Source: Amphiplicatus metriothermophilus
GTDB lineage: Bacteria; Pseudomonadota; Alphaproteobacteria; Caulobacterales; Parvularculaceae
Direction of reading: 5' to 3'
Length of the DNA stretch: 64,000 nt
NCBI RefSeq assembly: GCF_900199215.1
Contig: NZ_FZQA01000005.1
Span: 1-64,000 of the forward strand
In this document: piece after piece, positions 19,212 through 28,034 of the stretch
Numbering within the stretch: position 1 is the first letter of the stretch
Layout: each line of letters opens with the position of its first letter
Made by a program: the position numbers and the translations under genes
The notes under the pieces: model-generated
Databases searched by the model: none
What the model saw: only the letters and a program-made list of their open reading frames with translations
What the model was told of the DNA's origin: nothing

Positions 19212-19930
19212 GGGGCTGTCCCAGATGTTCAGCTTCTTGAGTAGGGTTTGAGCCATTCCCGGAGGGTGCGCAAGAGGGCGTCCGGCGGGCCGTAATTGAA
19301 GCGCCATTCGCACTCCTTGATGAATAGAAGGAAGTGCTGGCGGGGGATGCCGTTGTAGCGGCGCAGGTGTCGCTTCGCCTGGTTCCAGAAGTTCTCAATG
19401 CCGTTGATGTGGTTTTCCCGGTCGGCGAAAAGCTTCGAATGATTGATCCGCATGTGGTGGAAATCGGTTACGTCGAGCTGGTCATAAGCGCGGAAGCTGT
19501 CAGTAAAGACGACGCTGTCAGGCTGCACTTTACAGGCGATTATAGGGATCAGCGTATCGGACCTCGTGTCCTTCACCGGCAGAACGAAAACGCGCCCGCC
19601 GCGCTTCAAAAGGCCGAAGACCGGGACCTTCCCCGCCGCGCCGCGCCCGCGCTTTCCCTTCCGTACACCGCCGAAATAGCTCTCGTCGACCTCGACTTCG
19701 CCGGCCGGCTCACCGGCTTCCTCGGCCAGCTTCTCGGCGATGACGCTCCGGAGCCGATGGTAGAAGGTCGCCGCCGTATCCTTGTTCACCCCGATCAGTG
19801 CAGACGCCGTTCGGGCCGGCGTACCGGCCACAAAGTGCTCGATGAGCCGATTGGTCTGATTATGCGTGAGTTTTGAATGCCTTAGCCGCAGCCCGCCATC
19901 CTAAATGTCTCAGACATCTAGGACAGCCCC
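19212..19930. mobile_element. IS1595-family insertion sequence
   Basis: This 719-bp element has imperfect terminal inverted repeats that start GGGGCTGTCC at both ends (19212 onward, and the reverse strand from 19930), continuing CAGATGTTCAG and TAGATGTCTGAG. It encodes one transposase on the minus strand. The flanking 8-mers (19204-19211 and 19931-19938) do not match, so the usual target duplication is absent. The right end cuts the integrase gene, and its other half is not on the left side. Confidence 0.85.
19229..19831 (-). CDS. IS1595-family transposase
   Basis: The frame has the IS1595/ISXO2-like DDE core: first Asp in EVDESYFGG, second in VVFTDSFRAYD, and the last acidic residue in ENFWNQAKRHLRRYNG. 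Related transposases carry extra N-terminal residues; the frame continues upstream of the GTG at 19831 with matching sequence (LTHNQTNRLIEHF) to a TAG near 19903, but no ATG is present there. Either a rare start is used or the N-terminus has decayed. The protein should bind its own ends and transpose the element. Confidence 0.85.
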   Translation of the reverse strand: MAGTPARTASALIGVNKDTAATFYHRLRSVIAEKLAEEAGEPAGEVEVDESYFGGVRKGKRGRGAAGKVPVFGLLKRGGRVFVLPVKDTRSDTLIPIIACKVQPDSVVFTDSFRAYDQLDVTDFHHMRINHSKLFADRENHINGIENFWNQAKRHLRRYNGIPRQHFLLFIKECEWRFNYGPPDALLRTLREWLKPYSRS

Positions 19931-20195
19931 TTTCCTCCAAAGGATCGCCGCCCTTTCGAGCTGTCTCGGCCATTTCTTGCGCCAATTCGCGCGCCTGATC
20001 CGGCGTCAGCGACTCGACCTTTCCGATTGTTGCGCGCCGTGTGCGGCCTTCCGCCGTCCGATACTGAAAGACGAAGCTTTTCCGGCCGCTTGGGAAGACC
20101 GAAAGACCGAAGCCCCACGGCTTTTCATCCCAGACATAGTAGCGATCCGGTTTGGGATGGGATGAGGCGATCAGGCTCTTGGTGATCCGGGGCAT
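19931..20195 (-). pseudogene. Tyrosine integrase (DUF4102/P4-type), N-terminal fragment
   Basis: About 88 residues remain, starting MPRITKSLIAS, with the arm-binding domain of P4-type integrases (YYVWDEKPWGFGLSVFPSGR, FVFQYRTAEGRTRRATIG, then LTPDQARELAQ). The frame enters the IS1595-family end after GDPLEER. The catalytic domain with the Arg-His-Arg-Tyr set is absent from the window. It lies about 200 bases from a tRNA-Asp half-gene, the normal arrangement for an integrase and its attachment site. The ATG at 20195 was chosen by homology. Confidence 0.85.
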
Positions 20196-20227
20196 GAGGG
20201 GCTCTTTTTTTCGTCCGCGCGGTTCTT

Positions 20228-20261
20228 GCTTACCAGAGCGCTGGGTAAGCGTATGGTAAGC
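20228..20261. repeat. Three copies of GGTAAGC next to the integrase start
   Basis: GCTTACC at 20228-20234 and GGTAAGC at 20244-20250 and 20255-20261 form one inverted and one direct pair just upstream of the integrase start. Their position between the integrase gene and the att half-site fits arm-type integrase or excisionase sites. This is a positional inference. Confidence 0.4.
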
Positions 20262-20392
20262 AGGATGGCTCAAATCGAGGCTTATTTTAGCATAACCTCC
20301 GGACTGCGTCATCAATATTATTTATTTATTTTCAGTATCTTGTCCAATTTCAGCCAACTCAAGCAAAAACGCGCAAATTGCTTACATCTGTA

Positions 20393-20437
20393 CTGTCACG
20401 CCGGAGGTCGCGGGTTCGAGCCCCGTCACTCGCGCCA
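20393..20437 (+). other. 3' half of tRNA-Asp: island attachment-site junction
   Basis: The 45 bases from CTGTCACGCCGG to the terminal CCA match the anticodon loop (GTC), variable region, T arm (GCGGGTTCGAGCCCCGT) and acceptor strand of an alphaproteobacterial tRNA-Asp. The expected 5' half (acceptor GCGAGTG, D arm) is absent: the sequence to the left is AT-rich and unrelated. A tRNA 3' half beside an integrase gene is the signature of a tRNA-targeting island end. Its orientation places the island to the left and the older chromosome to the right. Confidence 0.8.
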
Positions 20438-20562
20438 TTTCATCACAAGCAGGAAGATTGCGCGCTTCTGCGCGTCTTCCATTCTGCTCCGGCGCACGGC
20501 GGCGCGGAGATCTGCGCGCGGCCTTCTTGCCGGAGGCGGAGAGAACGCAGGCCGCAGGCGGT

Positions 20563-22053
20563 TCAATCGCCCGCCGGCGCGCAATAACTCTCCAGGAACG
20601 CCTGATGGCTCGGCAGTTTGGCGACGGCGTCGGCGATGTTGCGCCGCAGGCTGTCGAGCGCACGGCGCAGCCGCTCCCCTTCCAGCAGACGGCCCATATG
20701 ATGGCGTCCGCGCGGCTCGAGGCGCTGACCCAGCATGACCTGAACCCAGGAATCGACCCGGAACAGCTCGTCGGGGTCCTGCCATGCGAACGCGTTCTCG
20801 CGAAAGAGCGCGATCCGCTGCGCCAGCGAGTCCGGTATCGCCATCTCCCGGCAGCGCCGCCAGAAAGGCGCGTCGTCCCGCTCAGTGAGCTTGTAGTGCA
20901 AAATGATGAAGTCCCGGATTTTTTCGAGCTCGTTTCTGGCCTGGTCGTTGTAACGCTTCGCCAGCGCGTCGTTGACGCCGCCGAAGGGAAACAGCTGAAT
21001 GAGACGCGTAACGCCGATCATAATGAGATGGATGCTCGTGGATTCGAGCGGCTCCACGAATCCGCCGGCCAGTCCCAGGGCGATGCAGTTCTTCTCCCAT
21101 ACCTTGCGCCGTCGGCCCGTCCGATAACGGATCAGTTTCGGCTCGGTGAGAAGCGCGCCTTCGAGATGACCGAGCAGCTCAGCGTGCGCGTCCTCGTCGG
21201 CCAGGTGCTCGCTGCAGTAAACGAGGCCGTTGCCGACCCGATGGCGCAGCGGAATGCGCCACTGCCAGCCAGCCTGCCGCGCGATCGCGCGCGTGTATGG
21301 CGGGATGTCGCCGGTCGAGGCCGTCTGCACGGCGAGCGCGCTGTCGGTGGCGAGCCACCGGCGCCAGTCTTCATAACCGGCCTTGAGCGTCTGCTCGATG
21401 AGCAGGCCGCGAAAGCCGGTGCAGTCGATGAAAAGATCGCCCTCGATGCGCTCGCCCGATTCCATAATGAGCGCGCGGATGAAGCCGCTCTCGCCGTCCT
21501 GATCGACGCCGACGATCTTTCCCTCGATGCGCCGCACCCCTTTCGGCTCGCTGAAGGCGCGCAGGAAGCGGGCGTAAAGGCCGGCGTCCAGGTGGTAGGC
21601 GTAATTGATCGGCGATTTCTCCGAGGCGAAGAACCTGTTCGCCTCGGCCGCCTGATGCTCGAAACAATATTCGCCGATGGCGCCCCCATAGCCTTCGGCC
21701 TTCGCCTGCAGCCAGTAATGGTGAAAGTCGCCCATCCAGGTCGATTTGCCGATGCGGCCGAAGGAGTGAATGTAACGGTCGCCGCGCCGCGCCCAGTTCT
21801 CGAAGGCGATGCCCAGCTTGAAGGTCGCCTGAGTCGCCCGCATGAATTCGCGCTCGTCGACGCCGAGCAAGCCGTGATAGCCGCGAAAAGTGGGAATGGT
21901 CGCCTCGCCGACGCCCACCGTGCCGATGTCTTCGGACTCGACGAGCGCGATGTCGAGCAAAGGGCCGAGCTGGCTGACGAGGCCCGCCGCAGCGACCCAG
22001 CCCGCCGTGCCGCCCCCGGCGATAACCACGCGTTTTACGGCTTGCCCTTCCAA
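20563..22053 (-). CDS. FAD-dependent tryptophan halogenase family protein
   Basis: This 496-residue flavin-dependent halogenase homologue has a Rossmann motif GGGTAGW at 13-19, Lys79 in ATFKLG at the catalytic lysine position of PrnA-type enzymes, and the GWQWRIP segment of this family. It carries the motifs for chlorination or bromination by HOCl channelled to the lysine. Members beside TonB receptors and SapC genes have no proven substrate and may modify something other than free tryptophan. The start is probably the TTG at 22053 with AAAGGAG six bases upstream. It is the last gene of the SapC-cupin-halogenase operon and needs a flavin reductase encoded elsewhere. Confidence 0.88.
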   Translation of the reverse strand: MEGQAVKRVVIAGGGTAGWVAAAGLVSQLGPLLDIALVESEDIGTVGVGEATIPTFRGYHGLLGVDEREFMRATQATFKLGIAFENWARRGDRYIHSFGRIGKSTWMGDFHHYWLQAKAEGYGGAIGEYCFEHQAAEANRFFASEKSPINYAYHLDAGLYARFLRAFSEPKGVRRIEGKIVGVDQDGESGFIRALIMESGERIEGDLFIDCTGFRGLLIEQTLKAGYEDWRRWLATDSALAVQTASTGDIPPYTRAIARQAGWQWRIPLRHRVGNGLVYCSEHLADEDAHAELLGHLEGALLTEPKLIRYRTGRRRKVWEKNCIALGLAGGFVEPLESTSIHLIMIGVTRLIQLFPFGGVNDALAKRYNDQARNELEKIRDFIILHYKLTERDDAPFWRRCREMAIPDSLAQRIALFRENAFAWQDPDELFRVDSWVQVMLGQRLEPRGRHHMGRLLEGERLRRALDSLRRNIADAVAKLPSHQAFLESYCAPAGD

Positions 22054-22070
22054 GCGCCGCTCCTTTTGCG

Positions 22071-23102
22071 TCAGCGGTTGAGACGGTTTAGCAGCCAGGC
22101 GCGCAGACGTCGGGCCCCGCGCTCGTCGAGCGGGGCGAGAGGGCCGCGGGCGCGTTCGGGCAGATGCGCGCCGGCCTGCCCGGCGGGTCCGAAAACGTAG
22201 TAATCGAACACCGCGCGCCAGGCGCGTTTTTCCGTATCAGGACGGTCTCGCAGGCTGAGCAAGGCGTGCATCAAGGTGATCTGCGGCGTGTCCATGAAAG
22301 CCGGCGAGACGTTCCACCAATAGTTCATCATCACGTTGAAAGGCTCGAGCGCCTCCACGTGATGCCACCACATGGCGGGATAGAAGAGAACGTCCCCCGG
22401 CTCCAGCTCGGCGACCTCGCCGGCCGCAAGCGCCTCGCGGAAACGCGGATAGCGCTCGAAGTCGGGCGCGCTGAAATTCACCATGCTAACGACCTGACCG
22501 CCCGGCGTCGGCTCCAAGGGGCCGGGATAGAGATTGGCGATCTGCTCCGGCGGGAAAAGCGTGAAGCGCCGCCGGCCGACCAGGCAGCAAGCGATGTTGT
22601 TCGAATAATCGTAATGGGCCGACGCGATCGTGCGGTTGCCGATCCACAAGCCGACAAGCGGCGGATTTCGCTCGAACATTGGATGGTCAAGGATGAGATC
22701 GTTCTCGTTTCTCAGTCCCGGCAGATAGACGTCGGCGTCGGTCGAGCCGATATAGAAGGACGGCGCCGCTTCGTCTTCGAGATGGTCGTGGATGCGTTCC
22801 AAAAACGCGTCCAGTTTCACGCGCTGGGCCTGAAAATTCAGCGTCGTCGCATCCTCGTTGTAGAAGAAGCGCCCTTTGATCTCCGGCGCGCCGACATAGC
22901 CGACCACGGGCCTGCCTTCATAAAAGGAGGTCAGATAAGCGATCGCGCGCCGCGGCGATTCCATTCCGCGCCGCACGAGCGGCCAATCGCCGGCGATCCC
23001 CTTCAGCACGGCCGGCTCCTGCGCCTCCATCAGCGCGTCATAGGGGATCGCGTCCGGCGCGACGCCTTCGAGTATTTTCGTTTTGCGCGCGATGTCCGTC
23101 AT
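22071..23102 (-). CDS. Cupin-like (JmjC/cupin_8) Fe(II)/2-oxoglutarate oxygenase-type protein
   Basis: This protein of about 343 residues has a JmjC-type cupin fold: the metal ligands HYD at 163-165 (SAHYDYSNN) and a distal His in MWWHHVEAL, with DVLFYPAMWWHH as the strand typical of cupin_8. Relatives hydroxylate protein or small-molecule targets with iron and 2-oxoglutarate. The ATG at 23102 was chosen; a TTG at 23135 overlapping the SapC stop is possible. It sits between SapC and the halogenase genes, an arrangement seen repeatedly in Caulobacter-like and sphingomonad polysaccharide loci. Confidence 0.85.
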   Translation of the reverse strand: MTDIARKTKILEGVAPDAIPYDALMEAQEPAVLKGIAGDWPLVRRGMESPRRAIAYLTSFYEGRPVVGYVGAPEIKGRFFYNEDATTLNFQAQRVKLDAFLERIHDHLEDEAAPSFYIGSTDADVYLPGLRNENDLILDHPMFERNPPLVGLWIGNRTIASAHYDYSNNIACCLVGRRRFTLFPPEQIANLYPGPLEPTPGGQVVSMVNFSAPDFERYPRFREALAAGEVAELEPGDVLFYPAMWWHHVEALEPFNVMMNYWWNVSPAFMDTPQITLMHALLSLRDRPDTEKRAWRAVFDYYVFGPAGQAGAHLPERARGPLAPLDERGARRLRAWLLNRLNR

Positions 23103-23131
23103 GGTTCTACGCCAGCGATCGTCCAGACTTT

Positions 23132-23878
23132 TCAAATGAGGCCTTCGGCCGCGCGTTTCCGGTTCTTCATCTCGATCAGCCGGCTTACATTGCCGAGCGA
23201 GGCCGCCGCCATGAAAGCGGCGTAAAGGAACCCGGATTGGTGGAGCGTCTCAAGCTTTTCGCCCGAAAGCCGCTGAAGCCGCTCCCGGCTGATCGTAAAA
23301 CGGTCCGGAATCGTGACTTTCTCCGACTCGCTCAACTTGATCTCCACCGTTACGGGGTCGAGCAAATCGCACGCCTCGAAGACGGCGAACATGGCCCTGC
23401 TCATTTCGGCGCCGCGATGAATGACGCGCAGCACATGGGCGACGCGCTCGAGATAAGGCGAATTTCCGCCCTGCGGCAGGAAAACCGACTCGCCTTCCGT
23501 TTCGCTGAGGCGGGGGTGGTCGAGATCGACATGGATCATCGGCTCGGGCGCCGCGTCGGCCTGGTCGCCCCTGCGAAGAGCGATCGAAAAGGGCCCGCGC
23601 GCCTGCACGGCCGGCACGTATCGGGCGTTCCATCCGTTCTCATCCAGAAACAGGTTCTCGCCTCTGTCGAATCCCAAGAGCGCGACCGACTGAAACGCGC
23701 CGTTTTCGTCCTTGCGGAAGAAAATGGGGTACTCTCTTTGAACCTCTTCAAACTCGGTCGGGAAAACCAGCGCCTGATTGATATTGTCGCCGAACTCGGC
23801 GGCGTGCCGGGTAATGACCCGCAAGTCCGCGTGGTCGATGTTGTTCAGCAGCGCCATCCTGGACATGCCCGCCATCAT
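23132..23878 (-). CDS. SapC family protein
   Basis: About 248 residues match the SapC family throughout (INQALVFPTEFEEVQREYPI, LLGFDRGENLFLDENGW, RYVPAVQARGPF). SapC was named after an S-layer locus but is common in TonB receptor/halogenase clusters, where its role is unknown. No signal peptide is visible, so it is probably cytoplasmic. Several ATGs are clustered (23878, 23875, 23866, 23857) and no clear ribosome site separates them; the 5'-most was taken. It starts the three-gene operon after the receptor terminator. Confidence 0.85.
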   Translation of the reverse strand: MMAGMSRMALLNNIDHADLRVITRHAAEFGDNINQALVFPTEFEEVQREYPIFFRKDENGAFQSVALLGFDRGENLFLDENGWNARYVPAVQARGPFSIALRRGDQADAAPEPMIHVDLDHPRLSETEGESVFLPQGGNSPYLERVAHVLRVIHRGAEMSRAMFAVFEACDLLDPVTVEIKLSESEKVTIPDRFTISRERLQRLSGEKLETLHQSGFLYAAFMAAASLGNVSRLIEMKNRKRAAEGLI

Positions 23879-23948
23879 GAAACAAAGCGCCGCTTCGCTC
23901 AATGGCGACAGGCCGGCGCAGGGAACTTCGCGATGAAGCCTTGGCGAG

Positions 23949-23980
23949 AAAAGGCCGCTGCGGAGGAGCAGCGGCCTTTT
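23949..23980 (-). terminator. Intrinsic terminator behind the TonB receptor gene
   Basis: A perfect 13-bp stem, AAAAGGCCGCTGC with GCAGCGGCCTTTT and a 6-base loop, lies between the receptor stop (24006) and the SapC start. On the minus strand it ends in TTTTC, as an intrinsic terminator would. It would let the receptor be made in excess over the SapC-cupin-halogenase genes, or separate the two units. Confidence 0.85.
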
Positions 23981-24005
23981 CCCTACTTTGCGCCCCCCCT
24001 GACTT

Positions 24006-27000
24006 TTAGAACCGGTAACGGGCGCCGAACAGGAAGCGCGGGCTCAGCTCCTGAACAAACACGAAAGCCGTTTCGGACCTCGCATGCTGACGGATATCTT
24101 CGCCCAAGAGGTTGATGCCTTCGAACGTGAGCTGAAGATTGTCGGTCACGTCATAAGCGACGCTCGCATCGAGCTGCTTGTAAGCTTCGGTGATGAGCGG
24201 ATTTCGGTTGCCGCCATCCTGGTTCAGGTCTGCAACGAACTCGCCGCGCCAGTTAAACGCCAGGCGGGCGGAAACGCCGTAGTTTTCGTAGATGAGAGTC
24301 GCATTGGCGGTGTTGCTGAGACCCACCAGCGCGAATTCATCGTCGTCCGGCACTCTGGTCACGTCGACCTCCACGTCGCCGTCGACGAAGGTGTAGTTGG
24401 CCTGTAAGCCCAGGCCCGGGACGCCGATATGCTCGCCGAAAAAGTGCTGGAACGCGAATTCGAGACCGCGGATCTTGCCTTCCCGGTTGTTGATCGGGCC
24501 TGTCACCTCGAAGGTGGCGACGGGATCGTCCGCATTGCCGAGAACGTCGAAATCGGCGAGCACCTGATCGACGAAGGCCTGATCGAGATCCGTCCCGGTC
24601 TGGTTGGCCGCCAGCATGGTGCGGGCCGTGTCGACGCCGAACTGGTCGATCAGGGCCGTCGCGGTGAACAGGCTGACGTCGTTCTGCACCAGCCCCAACT
24701 CGCTGATAAGGTCCAGCGCATCGCCCGAGCGCGTGCCCGGCTGGCCGGATGTCGGGTCGCGCAGGTCGAACAGGGTTCGCTCGCTCACGCCCGTTCCGAT
24801 GAAGTTGCGCACGCGCTTGTCGAAGAAGCCGATCGAGACATAGCTGTCCTCGGCGAAATACCACTCGAGTGAAACGTCGAAGTTCTTCGAGCGCAAGGGC
24901 AGGAGCCCGGTGTTGTTCGCCGTGCCGGTCGCCCTGCCGCCGAGGACCGACGGACGGTCGAGCGGCCGGGCGTCAGGCGTGGCGCCGGGGGACAGATTAT
25001 CGAAGTTGGGCCGGGCGATGGTCTCGCTGTAAGAGGCGCGAGCGATCACGTCCGGCAAGGCTTCGATCTTGAAATCGACGCTGGGCAGCAGGTCGTTGTA
25101 TCCGCCCTTGCCTGTGACGACGCCTTGCTCGGCGCTGTTTATCGTTCGGATGTCGTTATCCGCCTCCCAACGGATGGCGACCGGAATAAGCTGCGTCGTC
25201 GACGCTTCCACATTGGTGTCTTCATAGCGCATGCCGAAAACCAGTTCGGCGGGCCTGTCCGCGAATTCGCCCTGCCACGAAAGCTGGCTCCAGATCGCCA
25301 GGATTCTTTCATCGACGGCGTCGAACGTGTTGTTCGTCGTGGGCGCGTTGCCGAGATCGCGATAGAACGGCGCCAGCGCATCATAAAGATCCAGCGCATT
25401 GCCTCGCGGGACGACCTGTGCGGCGCCGCCCGTCGTAAAGTCGTTGAACTGACAGGCCAGGCAGAATAGTTCCACCACGCCCGGCGCGAGCGCATCGACG
25501 TCGCCGGGATTCGACACGCCCCAGTCGCCCAGCGTCTGGGTGACGCCGGCTTGCAGACGGCGATACTCGCTGTCCTGCCATTCGCCGCCGAAGTCGAGAC
25601 GGGCGCCGTCGGCGAATTCCCGTCCGAGACTGAACTGGACTTCATTAATCTGGTTGGACACCCTCGTTATGTTGGCGCGGGCGACTTGCGAGCCGAGATC
25701 GGCGATGTCGATCTGTCCGTTGCAGTTTGTACCCGGGAATCCGTCGGGCGTGGCGCCCTGACGCGTGCAGTCGTTGAAAACGACGTTCTGGACCGGCAGG
25801 TCGCCCGTCAGGTCTAGCGAGTGCGCGTCTGTCGTCGGCAGCGCGATCGAGACCAGCGTCGACGTCGTATCGTTGCGCGAATTCGGTCCGCTCCAGGCGC
25901 GCGATGTGTGCGCGTCGATCTCGGCATGCCAGCCGTCGCCGTTGTTCCAGGCGGCGTTAAGGCCGAACGAGCTGAGCGTTTCCTTGCTTGAGCGGAATTG
26001 CTGCTCGTGACCCTGGTCCTTGACGTTCGGGCTGCCTATGCCGCCGATATCCTCGAACAGGAATTCCGTCGTCGGCACCAAATCATCCGAGAACGTTATT
26101 TCATCGAATGGGCGGTTGAACCAGTTCGTCTGTTCCGACCGCATCTCCTGCTGCTTGTTCTGGGCGTAAAACGCGTCCGCGGTAAACGTCAGCGTTTCCG
26201 TCGGCGCGAATTGCACGGTCGCATAGCCGTTGAGCCGTTCGCGGTCGGTCTCCGCAAAAGCGTAACGGCTGTCGTTCGGGAAAGTGACGAGCGTATCGGG
26301 ATCCGACGGCGCGTTATTCACGATGGAGGTCGGACGCACGAGATTGGTGTTGCTCAGGAAATCGCTGATCGTCGTCACGTTCCAGGCGTTGCTGGTCGCG
26401 CCTGCCGATGCGCTGTCGCGCTTCTGCCATGCGCCGAAGATGCTGACGCCGAACTTTTCGCTCTCATCCGTCCAGCTGGCGAGACCCGTAATCTCCGGCG
26501 TGACGTCGCTGCCGAACACGACGCTGGTGTCGTGGAGAGCCTTGGCGCCGACCGTAAGATGGGCGCCGGGATTATCCAGCGGGCGGGCGGTGACCACGTT
26601 CACGCTTGCGCCGATGCCGCCGGTTGGAATGTCCGCCCGGCCGGTCTTGTAGACCTCAAGACGCCGGACGCCTTCCGAAGCCAGGTTCTGGAAGTCGAAG
26701 GAGCGCCCTGCGCCGCCGTCGAAGTCCGCCCCGTCGCCGCCGCCGATCGTGCCGACATTGGCGGCGGGCATGTGGCGGCCGTTCAGCGTGACGAGGTTGA
26801 ACTGCGGGCCGAAGCCGCGCGCGGTGACCAGCGAGCCCTCGCCGTTCACCCGGTCGATGGAGACGCCCGTGATCCGCTGCAGGGATTCGGCGAGGTTGGT
26901 GTCGGGAAACTTGCCGATGTCCTCGGCGGAAATCGCGTCGACGACGCCGTGCGAATTCCGCTTGATGTCGGCCGCGCGCCCCAGCGAGGCGCGCACGCCG

Positions 27001-27161
27001 GTGACGATGATCTCGTCGCTCGCGGTCTCTTCGGCGTCCTGCGCGAGGGCCGCCGGCGCGAGCGACAGCATGACCAGAGTGGACGCGCCGCCCAGAAGCG
27101 CGGCGCGCTTCAGCCCGGCGGCCTTTTTTGAATGATCGGTATTGTGACTGCGTTCTTTCAC
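24006..27161 (-). CDS. TonB-dependent receptor, large Caulobacter-type
   Basis: This 1051-residue receptor has a signal peptide (cleaved after ALAQ), a TonB-box region (DEIIVTGVRASL), a plug domain starting NSHGVVDAISAEDIGKFPDT and a large barrel ending FLFGARYRF with the expected C-terminal Phe. The ISAEDIGKFPDTNLAESLQR signature marks the receptor class linked to plant-carbohydrate uptake in Caulobacterales and xanthomonads. It is followed by SapC, cupin and halogenase genes. A LacI-type operator 282 bases upstream resembles the one at xylB, so xylo-oligosaccharide or related glycan import is a reasonable inference. Confidence 0.92.
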   Translation of the reverse strand: MKERSHNTDHSKKAAGLKRAALLGGASTLVMLSLAPAALAQDAEETASDEIIVTGVRASLGRAADIKRNSHGVVDAISAEDIGKFPDTNLAESLQRITGVSIDRVNGEGSLVTARGFGPQFNLVTLNGRHMPAANVGTIGGGDGADFDGGAGRSFDFQNLASEGVRRLEVYKTGRADIPTGGIGASVNVVTARPLDNPGAHLTVGAKALHDTSVVFGSDVTPEITGLASWTDESEKFGVSIFGAWQKRDSASAGATSNAWNVTTISDFLSNTNLVRPTSIVNNAPSDPDTLVTFPNDSRYAFAETDRERLNGYATVQFAPTETLTFTADAFYAQNKQQEMRSEQTNWFNRPFDEITFSDDLVPTTEFLFEDIGGIGSPNVKDQGHEQQFRSSKETLSSFGLNAAWNNGDGWHAEIDAHTSRAWSGPNSRNDTTSTLVSIALPTTDAHSLDLTGDLPVQNVVFNDCTRQGATPDGFPGTNCNGQIDIADLGSQVARANITRVSNQINEVQFSLGREFADGARLDFGGEWQDSEYRRLQAGVTQTLGDWGVSNPGDVDALAPGVVELFCLACQFNDFTTGGAAQVVPRGNALDLYDALAPFYRDLGNAPTTNNTFDAVDERILAIWSQLSWQGEFADRPAELVFGMRYEDTNVEASTTQLIPVAIRWEADNDIRTINSAEQGVVTGKGGYNDLLPSVDFKIEALPDVIARASYSETIARPNFDNLSPGATPDARPLDRPSVLGGRATGTANNTGLLPLRSKNFDVSLEWYFAEDSYVSIGFFDKRVRNFIGTGVSERTLFDLRDPTSGQPGTRSGDALDLISELGLVQNDVSLFTATALIDQFGVDTARTMLAANQTGTDLDQAFVDQVLADFDVLGNADDPVATFEVTGPINNREGKIRGLEFAFQHFFGEHIGVPGLGLQANYTFVDGDVEVDVTRVPDDDEFALVGLSNTANATLIYENYGVSARLAFNWRGEFVADLNQDGGNRNPLITEAYKQLDASVAYDVTDNLQLTFEGINLLGEDIRQHARSETAFVFVQELSPRFLFGARYRF

Positions 27162-27442
27162 GTTTTGCCTCCCTTTGAAGAACGATTGCGGTTAGTCGTC
27201 GGCGACGACCGTTGAATCGCGACGCGCATGCGCCGACCAGCGAATGCGCGAGCAGGCGCGCCATGGTTTCTATTCTGCATAATGACGAACCGGGCGCGCA
27301 GGCGCCGCGCGGCGCGACATGCGAATTTGCGATGCTATTGCTCCGTACACCTCCTTTCGAACCAGGCGCGGGACGCGCCGTTTCGCCGCCCATGCGGCGC
27401 AGGGGATTATGGTTCCCGGCCGCGACGATGCGCCGCGGGCGT

Positions 27443-27456
27443 TGATAGCGTTAACA
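27443..27456. promoter_or_regulatory. LacI-family-type operator upstream of the TonB receptor gene
   Basis: TGATAGCGTTAACA shares the pattern TGATA-n-CG-n-TA-n-CA with the xylB-proximal site at 63769-63782. The central CG and TA/TA spacing are typical of LacI-family operators. It lies 282 bases from the receptor start. The regulator gene is not in the window. Confidence 0.55.
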
Positions 27457-28014
27457 TAGCTTGCGGCGCCGAGAAACCCGTCGGGTCGAAATAACGCCTG
27501 CCGTCCTCCCCTGCTTAAGGCTGCATGCTCGCGCTTCCGCTTCGGCCACGCCGTTTAACGAAAGTGTTTTTTTTTATTGAATTATGGTTGGCCGATAATC
27601 CCGGCTTGACAAGCCCCCTTGGGCGATTTTTGCGAACGCTCCCAGAAACCATTGCAAAAATGCTACAGTCGGTCCGGGCGACGGCGGCATTCCCGCGCGG
27701 GCCGAGGGCGCGCCGGCTCTGCCGGCCTCGCCGTCCGAGTGGCGGCGAGGGGGCCGCAAGGCCCCGCCGGGGCCCCGCCGGGCGGGCGCTTGCGTTTCGT
27801 GCGAAACGAACGGGCCGGCGTTCGCGCTCGTTCAGAGCCCGCGCGGGCGCCGGCCTAGTTTCGAACGATTCGCCTCGCGGCGTTTCGCACGGAATCGTCC
27901 CCGGGGCCCGGGCGGCGCGCCGCGCCGGCGCGGCCCGGCGGGCGGGCGCGGCTGGGCGGGAAGGGAAAGGCGCGGGCGTTCTCATGCGCCCAGTATGGAG
28001 CCGGGCCGACAGGC

Positions 28015-28034
28015 GGGGATAACTTTCCCCGTTT
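28015..28034 (+). terminator. Intrinsic terminator at the end of the structured GC-rich stretch
   Basis: CGGGG at 28014-28018 pairs with CCCCG at 28027-28031 across ATAACTTT, followed by TTTTT on the plus strand. The 14-mer AGGCGGGGATAACT that forms its left arm recurs in the terminator at 50285-50298. It implies a plus-strand transcript from the otherwise gene-free region. Confidence 0.55.

Noticed and set aside
20341-20437. A complete tRNA gene at the att junction
   Set aside because: The 3' half fits tRNA-Asp exactly, but the sequence to the left cannot form the acceptor 5' strand or D arm, so it is a half-gene.
20458-22200. A 580-codon plus-strand frame over the halogenase gene
   Set aside because: The minus strand encodes a full halogenase with all motifs. 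The antisense product has no recognisable domain.
27515-28022. Overlapping frames on both strands in the GC-rich gene-free stretch
   Set aside because: Both products are low-complexity Arg/Ala/Pro strings, neither has a convincing ribosome site, and inverted repeats explain the sequence better than coding.
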